Shown here piece by piece: positions 1 through 8,183 of a stretch of 18,873 bases of DNA. Source of the DNA: JAICIG01 sp035532215. Its GTDB lineage: Bacteria; Planctomycetota; Planctomycetia; Pirellulales; JAICIG01. The DNA lies in the NCBI GenBank assembly GCA_035532215.1, contig DATKRK010000205.1, forward strand, positions 1 through 18,873. Reading direction: 5' to 3'. Position 1 is the stretch's first letter; the number at the start of each line of letters is the position of its first letter. Below the pieces are notes generated by a model, which had not been told where the DNA came from, made no database searches, and worked only from the letters and a program-made list of their open reading frames with translations. Made by a program: the position numbers and the translations under genes.

Positions 1-21
1 GCGGCCGCCGTCGGCGGCCGC
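1..21. repeat. GC-rich palindrome at window edge
   Basis: The first 21 bases form two perfect 9-base arms, GCGGCCGCC and GGCGGCCGC, around a 3-base loop. It starts at the window edge, so I cannot tell whether it lies in a gene or between genes. No function can be assigned. Confidence 0.4.
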
Positions 22-61
22 GAGGCGCCAACCGGGGGCGAGGGCTGAAACGGGCCGCGGA

Positions 62-81
62 CCCAGGCATAAATGCCTGGG
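62..81. repeat. Palindrome downstream of the SNF2 gene; possible bidirectional terminator or dispersed repeat
   Basis: Two perfect 9-base arms (CCCAGGCAT at 62-70, ATGCCTGGG at 73-81) are separated by AA. The palindrome lies 56 bases beyond the stop codon of the minus-strand helicase gene. On the plus strand it is followed by an A-rich stretch (CTAAATAAAA) rather than a T run. On the minus strand, the direction of helicase transcription, no U tract follows. It is therefore a weak intrinsic-terminator candidate and may simply be a dispersed palindromic repeat. Confidence 0.45.
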
Positions 82-136
82 CTAAATAAAAGGTTCGAAC
101 CCGTGCTAGCATGCCGTTCGGGCCGCCTACTCTGTC

Positions 137-3100
137 TTAACTCAGCAGCCACTGCAAATCGTCGGCGGTGAGACTGCTGATCAGGCTGTTGTCGGCCGAG
201 ATGATCGCCTCGGCCAGTTTTTTCTTGTCTCGCTGCAAGTCGAGAATTTTCTCCTCGACGGTGTCGCGGGCGATCAGCCGGTAGGCGAACACGCGGCGAT
301 TCTGGCCGATGCGGTGAGCGCGGTCGATCGCCTGCGCCTCGACCGCCGGATTCCACCAGGGGTCGAGAATGAACACGTAGTCGGCGGCGGTCAGATTCAA
401 TCCCAAGCCGCCGGCCTTCAGGCTGATCAGAAACAACGGGCACTGGGGATCCTGTTGAAAGCGCTCGACCCGCTGCTGGCGGTCGCGCGTTTTGCCGTCG
501 AGATACTCGTAGACGATCTGGCGGCGGTCGAGTTCCTTGCGCACGATGGCCAGCAGGCTCGTGAACTGCGAAAACACCAGCGCCTTGTGCCCCTCGGAGA
601 GCACTTCGTCGAGCTGTTCCAGCAAAGCCTCCAGCTTGGCGCTGGGCTGGTCGCTCTTCTTCGGGTCGATCAGGCCCGGATGGCAGGCGGCCTGACGCAG
701 CCGCAACAGCGCTTCGAGCACCTGGATCTTGGATTGGTTCAGGCCCACCGCGTCGATCCGCTTGGCGAGCAAGTCGCGGTAATGGCTGCGCAGTTCGTCG
801 TAGAGCTTGCGCTGCTTGTGCTCCAGCTCGCAGTACAGCGTCTGCTCGGTCTTTTCGGGCAGCTCGCTGAGCACCTGCGCTTTGGTGCGCCGCAGCATGA
901 ACGGCCGGAGGCCCTTGGCGAAGCTTTCGAACACGGCCGGATCCTTGTCGGGAGAACTGGCCGCCAGCCGCTTGAGCGCCGCGGAGCGGCCCAGCATGCC
1001 GGGGTTCAGGAATTCGAAGATCGACCACAGTTCGCCCAGGTGGTTTTCGATCGGCGTGCCGGTCATGGCCAGCCGACGTTTGGCTCGCAATAAACGGCAA
1101 GCCTTGGCCGAGTGCGAGTCGGCGTTTTTGATCGACTGGGCTTCGTCCAGCACGCAGTATTCGAACTCGATGTCTTTAAGCCGCGCGATGTCGCGGCGGA
1201 GCGTACCATAGGTCGTGATCACCAAATCGTGCTCGGCGAACTGCTCGTGTTGCTCGGCTCGGCCTTGCCCCGTGTAATCGAGGACGCGCAATTGCGGCGT
1301 GAAGCGTTGCGCCTCGGCGATCCAATTGTGAATCAGACTCCGCGGCGCCACGACCAGCGAAGGCGCATGCGCCGCCGGCGCCGCTTTCGCTGATGTTCCT
1401 TTCGCCGATGTTCCATTCGCCGATGTGCCGTTCGCCGTTGCCTGTTTCGCCGACGAATCGTTCGCCGGCGTCTCGTTTGCCGAGCGTTGGGAATCGAGCA
1501 GCGCCAACACCTGGACCGTCTTGCCGAGCCCCATGTCGTCGGCCAGGCAGCCGCCGAAGCCGAACTCGTCGAGGAACCGCAACCAGCCCAACCCTTCGCG
1601 CTGATATCCGCGCAGCCGGCCGTGGAACGTGACCGGCTCGTCCGCCGGTTTGATGCCTTCGAACGACCGCAGCCGATCGCGAATTCGCTCGAAGGTCGCG
1701 TCGACGTCCACGTCGGGTTGGGCCGCCAGCCAGGCGTCGAGCAACATGGCCTGCGAATGAACGAAGCGGATCTTGTCTTGTTCGACCGTGCCCATATCCG
1801 CCAGCGGCGCGTAACGGGCCAGCCACTCTTCGGGCAGGATGCCGCGGCTGCCGTCGCCCAACTCGACATAAGACTGGCCGCGCTCCAAGGCTTTCAGCAG
1901 TTCCGGCAGTCCGACCGAGATGCCGTCGAACTCGGCTGCGGCCTCCAATTCGAACCAGTCGATGCCTGAAGCCAGGCTGACTTTGAACTGGCCGGCCTGG
2001 CGCATTTTGACGCCTTCGGCCTCCACGCGCCAGCCGGCGGCGATCAATGCGGAGACGACCAGCGGCAGCCGTTTCGGCGCGACTTCGGCGTCGTGGTCCT
2101 CGTCGCGGTAACTGCTGGGCTGCTGAACGGGCGCTTTGTGCAGCGCCGTCAAAGCGGCGCGTTCGCGGGCCGAATCGCGGCGAATCAGTTCGCGATTCTC
2201 CTCGTCGACGAGCACCGTGCGGCGATCCCGCCAGGCAACGGTTTGATCCCGGTAATCGAACGACACCGACGCCTTCAAGTAATTTGCATATCGCTCGGGA
2301 GAGGCGACGACAAGCCGAGCCGTCGGCTCGACGGCAACCGTCTTCCAGCCGCACTGCTCGGCAAGTTCCAGCGGCGGCAAGTCGGGCGTTTGCCCGAGTT
2401 GTTTGAGAAACGCCTCTCGCTCCTTGGCGGGGACCTCGATCTCGCGCGCCTTTTGCATCGCCATGATCCACTGCGGCGCGGCGTTTTCGTCCAATCGCGC
2501 CGCCATCTGCTCGAAGAGGATCACGCCTGCGTCGGCAAACCGCACGGCGCCGGGCGCGTCGGCCCCATCCGGCCGGTGCAAGACGCCCTTCAGCCTCCAC
2601 GCGGTTCCTTCCGGCGACGGCCCGAATTGCAGCTTGAACTGCCAGCAGGGCCCGTCGTCCCAAGTCAGCGGACGCGGCTCTTCCGCCTCAGGCCAGCGCG
2701 CTTCGGGCAGCCAATCGAACCGTCCGCTTGCGCACAAGCGCGGCAATAGCAAAGCGTACGCGGCCGGGGCAAGCTGGCAGCGGCAGATTTCCGTGCTCGA
2801 AGCGCGGGTGTAACCGTAGTAGGAATTCGAACGATAAGATTCCCTGGCGTATTGGTCTTCGCCTTGGTTGCCGATCATCGCGCTCAAGACTTCGCGATCG
2901 AGCCGGTCGGGCAAAGACAGAATTTCGAACGGATCGACCTTAAGCGGCCTGCGTTTGCCGAATTCGCCGTCCAGCTTACGGTCGCGGTAATGGAAATCGA
3001 TCACCAGCGCGCCGCGATCGGCGATTTCCGCGGGGTTCAAGCGATACCAAATCTCGCGCCCCCGGACGTTGGCGGCCGGTTCGAGGTCGCGGTGTATTGA

Positions 3101-3622
3101 AGCCGCCGCCTTAGCCAGCGATTGAAGGCGGCTTTGCCATTTCGGCGGGGTCGCCGCTCGTTTAGCCGTCTTCTTCGCGGCGCGCGGAGGCGCGGCGGCG
3201 GATTTCTTCGTGCTCCGTTGCCTTCGAGCAACCTCCGCGCGCCACAAGTCGCCGCGGAATTCGTCGCCGGCTTCCCACTCGCCGTACTCGTCGATCACGT
3301 CGAGCGTTCCGCGGCCCGGCGTCAGGTTCGACAGCCCTTGCCGATCGATTTCGAAAATCGTCGCGGCGATGTGTTCGCACAGGTCGCCTTTGCAGTAATT
3401 CGGACACGTGCAAGTCGCGATGAGCAGGGCGTCTGCCGCGGCCAGTTCCCAATCCAGCGACACTTGATAAGGCCGCGAACCCTCGCGCTCGACGGTCGCC
3501 TGCGCTCCTGACTCATCGGACGCGGCGATTTTCACCGCGCCGACCGCGTAGTCGTGAATCCCGCCTTGCCAGTAATCCGGAGCGAACGAATGCCGACAGC
3601 GGTCGGCCAGTTTTTGGGCCAT
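137..3622 (-). CDS. SWIM zinc-finger and SNF2-family DEAD/DEAH helicase-like ATPase
   Basis: This is a 1161-residue Swi2/Snf2-type ATPase, expected to be a cytoplasmic DNA translocase that remodels protein-nucleic acid complexes; no specific partner can be named. The N-terminus has a SWIM zinc finger (C71-T-C73, C82-E-H84, with an extra C77). A long middle region of about 500 residues follows. The two RecA-like lobes occupy roughly 660-1161: motif I GLGKT at 698-702 (K701), motif II DEAQ at 826-829, an MTGTPIEN motif III, and the motif VI stretch DRAHRIGQ with H1103. SWIM at the N-terminus with SNF2 at the C-terminus is a common bacterial architecture. The start is well supported: AAGGAG (plus-strand positions 3630-3635) lies 7 bases before the ATG. 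A degenerate 15-bp repeat expands the segment between motifs I and Ia. The upstream minus-strand gene ends 27 bases away, so co-transcription is likely. Confidence 0.93.
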   Translation of the reverse strand: MAQKLADRCRHSFAPDYWQGGIHDYAVGAVKIAASDESGAQATVEREGSRPYQVSLDWELAAADALLIATCTCPNYCKGDLCEHIAATIFEIDRQGLSNLTPGRGTLDVIDEYGEWEAGDEFRGDLWRAEVARRQRSTKKSAAAPPRAAKKTAKRAATPPKWQSRLQSLAKAAASIHRDLEPAANVRGREIWYRLNPAEIADRGALVIDFHYRDRKLDGEFGKRRPLKVDPFEILSLPDRLDREVLSAMIGNQGEDQYARESYRSNSYYGYTRASSTEICRCQLAPAAYALLLPRLCASGRFDWLPEARWPEAEEPRPLTWDDGPCWQFKLQFGPSPEGTAWRLKGVLHRPDGADAPGAVRFADAGVILFEQMAARLDENAAPQWIMAMQKAREIEVPAKEREAFLKQLGQTPDLPPLELAEQCGWKTVAVEPTARLVVASPERYANYLKASVSFDYRDQTVAWRDRRTVLVDEENRELIRRDSARERAALTALHKAPVQQPSSYRDEDHDAEVAPKRLPLVVSALIAAGWRVEAEGVKMRQAGQFKVSLASGIDWFELEAAAEFDGISVGLPELLKALERGQSYVELGDGSRGILPEEWLARYAPLADMGTVEQDKIRFVHSQAMLLDAWLAAQPDVDVDATFERIRDRLRSFEGIKPADEPVTFHGRLRGYQREGLGWLRFLDEFGFGGCLADDMGLGKTVQVLALLDSQRSANETPANDSSAKQATANGTSANGTSAKGTSAKAAPAAHAPSLVVAPRSLIHNWIAEAQRFTPQLRVLDYTGQGRAEQHEQFAEHDLVITTYGTLRRDIARLKDIEFEYCVLDEAQSIKNADSHSAKACRLLRAKRRLAMTGTPIENHLGELWSIFEFLNPGMLGRSAALKRLAASSPDKDPAVFESFAKGLRPFMLRRTKAQVLSELPEKTEQTLYCELEHKQRKLYDELRSHYRDLLAKRIDAVGLNQSKIQVLEALLRLRQAACHPGLIDPKKSDQPSAKLEALLEQLDEVLSEGHKALVFSQFTSLLAIVRKELDRRQIVYEYLDGKTRDRQQRVERFQQDPQCPLFLISLKAGGLGLNLTAADYVFILDPWWNPAVEAQAIDRAHRIGQNRRVFAYRLIARDTVEEKILDLQRDKKKLAEAIISADNSLISSLTADDLQWLLS
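1389..1478 (-). repeat. Degenerate 15-bp in-frame tandem repeat inside the SNF2 gene
   Basis: Six consecutive 15-base units begin at 1389, 1404, 1419, 1434, 1449 and 1464. On the plus strand each reads roughly GCCGATGTTCCATTC. Being a multiple of three, the repeat stays in frame and encodes Asn/Gly/Thr/Ser/Ala/Lys-rich pentapeptides such as SANGT and SAKGT. It lies just after helicase motif I and before the conserved LVVAPRSL strand (motif Ia), so it probably forms a disordered surface loop. Confidence 0.8.
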
Positions 3623-3649
3623 CGAGAGACTCCTTTCTTTTACGGACGG

Positions 3650-4138
3650 CTATCCTTTAGCCGCGTATAACTCGGCGTATTCCAAGATCCACAAATCGAT
3701 GATGTCGAGGAAGTTCTGCGGATCGGCCTCGGTCAGCCGCTGGTAGTGCGTGCGGTTGTAGATTTCCTTGTTGCGAATCGTGCCTTTGGCGGAAAGCTCG
3801 AGCACGTGGTAGGAAGAAAACGGCCGGACCGTCATTTCCAAGCGGCTGAAATAGTTGCTGCGGCCGCGGCCGGCGTCGTCGCGGCTGACCGCCGCGCCCC
3901 AGCCGCGGTCGCCGACCACCGTTTCGTAGCGGAAACCGGGGAAATGATCGGGCAATTGCCGCAGGCATCTCTCGATGTGCTCGGACAGTTCCAGCCGGTA
4001 CTGTGAGTGCAGCCGCTTGAGTTCCTCTTCGCTTTCCGCTTGCTTCGCCGAGGCCTGCGTCTGCGCGTCTCCCTTGCGCTGTCCGCGTTCGATGGCTCGT
4101 TGTAGTCGTCGTTCGAATTCCATGTCAGCGGGAAACAT
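3650..4138 (-). CDS. Conserved-looking hypothetical protein, 162 aa
   Basis: I do not recognise a named family. From the first Met chosen here the protein opens with a charged, probably helical segment (FERRLQRAIERGQRKG, then a Glu/Lys/Gln-rich stretch). An alpha/beta region follows with several aromatic residues and the sequence ILEYAELYAAKG at the C-terminus. No signal peptide or membrane span is seen. The frame is open up to 4228, which would overlap the end of tex by 41 bases. Codons between 4139 and 4228 show weak third-position GC preference compared with the rest, so a start at 4138 (or the Met at 4123) fits better. None of the starts has a clear Shine-Dalgarno sequence. It sits between tex and the SNF2 gene on the same strand, 27 bases from the latter, and is probably in their operon. 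Confidence 0.7.
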   Translation of the reverse strand: MFPADMEFERRLQRAIERGQRKGDAQTQASAKQAESEEELKRLHSQYRLELSEHIERCLRQLPDHFPGFRYETVVGDRGWGAAVSRDDAGRGRSNYFSRLEMTVRPFSSYHVLELSAKGTIRNKEIYNRTHYQRLTEADPQNFLDIIDLWILEYAELYAAKG

Positions 4139-4187
4139 GTCAGCGGGAGAATAACCTCGGGTTCGAATCGCTCGCGGCGCGAACCAA

Positions 4188-7100
4188 TCAGGAGTCGGAA
4201 GAGGCCGGTTTTTCAGGGGGAGGGTCATCTTGCTTCAAAGCCATGAACTGCTTCAAGTCGCCAAACGTTCGCAACGGGGCCTTGCCCTTCTTCATGGCCT
4301 CGGTCAACGGCGCCACCGGCCGGGGCTTGGGTTTGGGCTTGGACGGCGGCGGGCTGCGGAATTTCGGCTTCTGGCCGCCGGCGCCGCCCCGGTCGGTCTT
4401 GGCCGGCGGCCGGGCAGGCCGGCGCGAACGAGCGGGGGCGCCTTCGCTCTGCGGCCTGGCGCCGCCTTGCTGGGGCGGGCGCGGTTCGCCCTGACGCCGC
4501 GTGCCCGGCTTGATCATCGTCAAAGAAACGCGGCGCCGCTCTTTTTCGACCTCTCGCACCCACACGCGAACGATATCGCCCACCGACACGACATCGTGCG
4601 GATCTTGCACGAATTTGTTGGCCAGTTGGCTGACGTGAACCAGCCCGCTGTCTTTCAGTCCGATATCGACGAAGGCGCCGAAATCGACCACGTTGAGCAC
4701 GGTGCCCATCAGCTCCAGGCCCGGCGTGAGATCGTCGAGCTTCAATATGCCGTGCTTGAAGATCGGCTGCGGCAACGCTTCGCGCGGGTCCCTCCCCGGG
4801 CGGGCGAATTGAGCGGCGATGTCCGCCAGCGTCAACACGCCCGCGTGCAACTGGCCGGCCAGTTCGTCCAGATTCAGCTTGCCGACGCGTTCGCCCAGCT
4901 GGGCCACGCGCGCTTTATCCGACAGGTCTTCGGGCGTCGCCTCGAGCTTGGCCAGCGTCTGCCGGGCCAGTTCGTAGCTTTCCGGATGAATCCAGGTGGC
5001 GTCGAGCGGATTCGTGCCGGCCACGATCTTCAAAAAACCGGCGGCTTGCACGAACGCCGACTCGCCAAAGCCCTGCACGTTTTTCAGGTCTTCGCGGCTT
5101 TTGAACGGACCGTGCGCCGTGCGGTAATCGAACAGCCGTTGCGCGGTCAATTGGTTCAAGCCCGAAACGTATTTCAAGAGCGCGGGGCTGGCCGTGTTGA
5201 GATCGACCCCCACGTAATTCACGCACGACGCCACGACGTTATCGAGCGACTCGCGCAGGTGTTTGGCCTTGACGTCGTGCTGATACATGCCCACGCCGAT
5301 GCTGGCGGCGTCGATCTTGACCAGTTCGCTCAATGGGTCTTGCAGCCGCCGGCCGATCGAAATGGCGCCGCGCAGCGTGGCGTCGTACTGCGGGAACTCC
5401 TCGCGCCCCAGCCGGCTGGCCGAATAGACGCTGGCGCCCGCCTCGTTCACGATCACGTAGGCCACGTTTTGGTCGGCCAATTCTCCGGCGATCAGGTCGC
5501 TGATCCAGCGCTCGGTTTCGCGGCAGGCCGTGCCGTTGCCGATCGCAATCACCGAAACCTGGTGCTGGCGAACCATTTCCACCAGCTTTTGGCTCGCTTC
5601 GGCGCGGCGTTCCTCTTTGCCGATGAGATGCACCAGGCCGTGGTCGAGCAATTGGCCGAACTCGTCGAGCGCCACCAGCTTGCAGCCGCTCTTGAAAGCC
5701 GGATCGATCGCCAGCACGCGGCGATCGCGCACGGGCGATTGCAGCAGCAGATTTCGCAGATTGCGGGCGAAGACCTGCACGGCGTGCGTCTCGGCCCGAT
5801 CCGTCAGCTCGCGCCGCACTTCGCGTTCCAAGCTGGGAAGCGCGAGCCGGTTCAGCGCGTCGCGCCCGCAGCCGCGAAGGAAGCCGGCGTGCGGATGATC
5901 TTCGGGGACGAGCAATTCGTCGACCGTGCGGTACATCGCCTCCAGGTCGACTTCGACTCGGACCCGCAGCGCCTTGGCGCGCTCGCCGCGGTTGATCGCC
6001 AAGATGCGGTGCGGCGGAATCTTCGCCAGCGCTTCGCTGTAATTGAAATAATCGCGGAACGCTTTGCGCTCCGCCTCTTCCTTTTTGCCGGCCGCCGCAG
6101 CCTTCTTCTTTTTCTTTTTCCTCAGCCGCCGGCCGAACTGCAAGTCGGGAGAGACGTCGTGCCTGAGCGGCTCTACCGACGGAGCGGCCAGATGCGCCGC
6201 CACCACCGTCACGCCGGGCGCCAAGCCGCCGATGGCCTGAGTCTCGAACGCGGGCGCTTCGATGGCGGCCGAAAGACTCGGCTCTGCCAGGACAGTCGCC
6301 GCCGCATTGGCCCCGATGGCCCCGATGGCTTCGTTGGCTTCAACGGCATCGGATGGCGGCAAGGCGTCGCTTGGCGACGCGACTTCCTGGTCCGCACTCG
6401 CCGCAGGGCTGTCAACTTGCACGTCCGTCGCGGGCGTCTCGGCGACGGGTTGTGGAATGGCTTCGGCCGGCGCCTCGGTTTCGGAAACCGGCATCATCAC
6501 GGGCGAGGCCTCGGCCTGACTGAGCGGTTCGACCTGAGCGACGACTTCGTTGGCGAGGTCTGTCTCGGCGGGAGGCGATGTCTCGGCGGGCGGCGATGTC
6601 TCGGCGGGCGGCGATGTCTCGGCGGGCGGCGATGTCTCGGCGGGCGGCGATGTCTCGGCGGGCGGCGATGTCTCGGCGGGCGGCGATGTCTCGGCGGGCG
6701 GCGCTGTCTCGGCGGGCGGCGCTGTCTCGGCGGGCGGCGCTGTCTCGGCGGGCGCAGCGTCCTGAGACTCGGCAGCAGCTCGCGGCGGCGGTTCCGGCGT
6801 CGGTTCAGGTTCGGGCTCGACCGCCGTCGAGACCAGCTTGCCGGTTTGTTCGATGATCGCTCGCAGCTTGCCGCGGAAATCGGCCCGCTCGCTGAACATC
6901 TCCGCCAGAATATGGCCGGCACCGAGCAAGGCATCGGCCGCCGTGGCGACCTGGCGGTCGGAATTGATGAAATCGCGGGCTCGTGCATCGAGATCGGCGC
7001 AGGCCGAATCGGCTCGCAGAATCTCCAGCGCCAAGGGTTCCAGCCCGCGATGGCGCGCCGTGGCGCCCAGAGTCTGTTTTTTGGGCTTGAACGGCAGGTA

Positions 7101-7415
7101 GAGATCTTCCAGCCGCTTGGCCGTGTCGGCGGCTTCGATTGACGCCGCCAACTCGGCGGTCAGTTTGCCTTGTGAATCGATCGAGCGCAGGATGGTCTGC
7201 TTGCGCTCCGCCAGCATCCGCAGCTTGACGACGCGCGATTGAATTTGGCGAATTTGCTCTTCATCGAGCCCGCCCGTCTGGTCCTTGCGATATCGCGTGA
7301 TAAAGGGGACCGTGTTGCCGCCATCCAACAAATCGACAACGGCTTGAACTCGGGCGCTAGCCAATCCCAGGGACTGGCACACCGACCCCAGATCAATTGC
7401 AACCGTACTCGCCAT
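4188..7415 (-). CDS. tex: Tex-family S1 RNA-binding protein with a large low-complexity insertion
   Basis: Tex (YhgF-like) proteins are cytoplasmic nucleic-acid-binding factors linked to transcription and RNA turnover. Visible parts in order: helical Tex N-terminal domain (about 1-195); a low-complexity insertion (about 197-440); the resumed N-domain (FRDYFNYSEALAKIPPHR); a YqgF/RNase H-like domain beginning VLAIDPAFKSG (D571); helix-hairpin-helix motifs (about 740-800, with the GPFKSREDL stretch); an S1 domain (about 898-965, GTVLNVVDFGAFVDIG); and a basic Pro/Gly/Arg/Lys-rich tail of about 110 residues. The usual bacterial length is near 770 residues; this one has 1075, the excess being insertion plus tail. 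The insertion carries Pro/Ala/Glu/Thr hexapeptide repeats and a run of lysines near 432-438. The start is the first Met, with the weak GGAA/ACGGG upstream, and a 7-bp hairpin lies 20 bases before it. Confidence 0.93.
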   Translation of the reverse strand: MASTVAIDLGSVCQSLGLASARVQAVVDLLDGGNTVPFITRYRKDQTGGLDEEQIRQIQSRVVKLRMLAERKQTILRSIDSQGKLTAELAASIEAADTAKRLEDLYLPFKPKKQTLGATARHRGLEPLALEILRADSACADLDARARDFINSDRQVATAADALLGAGHILAEMFSERADFRGKLRAIIEQTGKLVSTAVEPEPEPTPEPPPRAAAESQDAAPAETAPPAETAPPAETAPPAETSPPAETSPPAETSPPAETSPPAETSPPAETSPPAETSPPAETDLANEVVAQVEPLSQAEASPVMMPVSETEAPAEAIPQPVAETPATDVQVDSPAASADQEVASPSDALPPSDAVEANEAIGAIGANAAATVLAEPSLSAAIEAPAFETQAIGGLAPGVTVVAAHLAAPSVEPLRHDVSPDLQFGRRLRKKKKKKAAAAGKKEEAERKAFRDYFNYSEALAKIPPHRILAINRGERAKALRVRVEVDLEAMYRTVDELLVPEDHPHAGFLRGCGRDALNRLALPSLEREVRRELTDRAETHAVQVFARNLRNLLLQSPVRDRRVLAIDPAFKSGCKLVALDEFGQLLDHGLVHLIGKEERRAEASQKLVEMVRQHQVSVIAIGNGTACRETERWISDLIAGELADQNVAYVIVNEAGASVYSASRLGREEFPQYDATLRGAISIGRRLQDPLSELVKIDAASIGVGMYQHDVKAKHLRESLDNVVASCVNYVGVDLNTASPALLKYVSGLNQLTAQRLFDYRTAHGPFKSREDLKNVQGFGESAFVQAAGFLKIVAGTNPLDATWIHPESYELARQTLAKLEATPEDLSDKARVAQLGERVGKLNLDELAGQLHAGVLTLADIAAQFARPGRDPREALPQPIFKHGILKLDDLTPGLELMGTVLNVVDFGAFVDIGLKDSGLVHVSQLANKFVQDPHDVVSVGDIVRVWVREVEKERRRVSLTMIKPGTRRQGEPRPPQQGGARPQSEGAPARSRRPARPPAKTDRGGAGGQKPKFRSPPPSKPKPKPRPVAPLTEAMKKGKAPLRTFGDLKQFMALKQDDPPPEKPASSDS
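6561..6755 (-). repeat. 18-bp minisatellite coding PPAETS/PPAETA repeats in tex
   Basis: Eleven head-to-tail units start every 18 bases from 6561 to 6741. The plus-strand unit is TGTCTCGGCGGGCGGCGA; the last unit is incomplete. On the coding strand it gives seven SPPAET and three APPAET hexapeptides (about residues 221-285). Units are nearly identical at the DNA level; one G/T change separates the Ser and Ala versions, and one other variant (GGAGG) lies at the 6561 end. Such uniformity suggests recent expansion or ongoing homogenisation. Copy-number changes would stay in frame. Confidence 0.95.
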
Positions 7416-7815
7416 ATGGCCCGTTTCCGACAGCGAACTGTTCGCCGCAACAGTTTTCGTGAGAAATACTTAACCGTTTTCGCAATCTAGGCACTCGGCA
7501 ATCGACTGTCAAGTTATGGCCGCCTCACGCAGGGGCGTAATTGAAGCAGCCGTGCCTGCTACACGACGTCTTTGGCGCCGCTTCAAGCTAGACAGTGATT
7601 GCAAACGCCGCGAGTGGGGAATCGGCGTCGCTAGGAAAATACCCTAATCCCGAGAAATTAGATCGAACCCGCAGAACGCGATTTGCCGATATAAAGCCAA
7701 CGACCGCCAATCGGTCGCGCGGCGAGCGTAAAGGGGTTGCGCTTGCTCGACGCCGGACTTCGTGGCGGTTTCCGGCGCCAAAGTCGTTCGATCTGCCACG
7801 TAAGGAAGCGTCTTC
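7416..7815. other. Gene-free divergent intergenic region with a hairpin upstream of tex
   Basis: These 400 bases separate tex (leftward) from the 79-aa gene (rightward), so both promoters should be here. A perfect hairpin, AACTGTT (7436-7442) and AACAGTT (7449-7455) with a 6-base loop, lies 20 bases before the tex start and could be an operator or a leader stem. A longer inverted pair, TTGAAGC (7541-7547) and GCTTCAA (7580-7586), is also present. An AT-rich TATAAA at 7690-7695 is a possible -10 element without a convincing -35. Reading frames across this stretch look non-coding. Confidence 0.5.
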
Positions 7816-8055
7816 ATGGCTCGCAGCCGTTTGCGCGTTTATTACGGTCCCGAAAACTCGCCTGCTCGGTCCGCCGAAAACAAGGGCGAACGCAAAGTCC
7901 AGGTTCCGCTGGGCGAGATTTTTCCGCTGCTGGCCGACGCCGTGCGAAACGAGCGAACCTGGTTGAAAGATTTCGAGCACGAAGAAATCAGCGTCTCGAC
8001 GGATCTTTACGAGGTCATCCTGGCTTACCAGTATTGCCGCCGCCCTTCCGCTTGA
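7816..8055 (+). CDS. Small hypothetical protein, 79 aa
   Basis: This short soluble-looking protein starts MARSRLRVYYGPE and contains VPLGEIFPLLADAVRNERTW, with a predicted helical centre and no signal peptide. I cannot name its family, although its style resembles small conserved planctomycete proteins (inference). The start is supported by a good Shine-Dalgarno AAGGAAG at 7802-7808, 7 bases before the ATG. It precedes the LOG-family gene on the same strand by 128 bases, which makes a shared transcript possible but not required. The codons show the high third-position GC of the neighbouring genes, supporting real coding. Confidence 0.75.
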   Translation: MARSRLRVYYGPENSPARSAENKGERKVQVPLGEIFPLLADAVRNERTWLKDFEHEEISVSTDLYEVILAYQYCRRPSA

Positions 8056-8183
8056 CATTTTGCCTGTAGTCTCGCCGCCCAGACAAGCTAAAATTGTGCA
8101 GTGGCGGCATTTCGCTGCAGATTCCCGGCGGTCTGATCGTGTCGGTCGGCCCGCGTGGCGGCGAGGACGGTTGAGGCATTGGC

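Noticed and set aside
6561..6755. Possible CRISPR-like array
   Set aside because: Units are 18 bp and contiguous with no spacers, in frame inside tex; it is a coding minisatellite.
4230..7142. 970-residue plus-strand open frame opposite tex
   Set aside because: It lies entirely antisense to tex, whose domains are clear. The protein is Arg/Gly/Val/His-rich without recognisable domains, and the openness follows from high third-position GC in the real gene.
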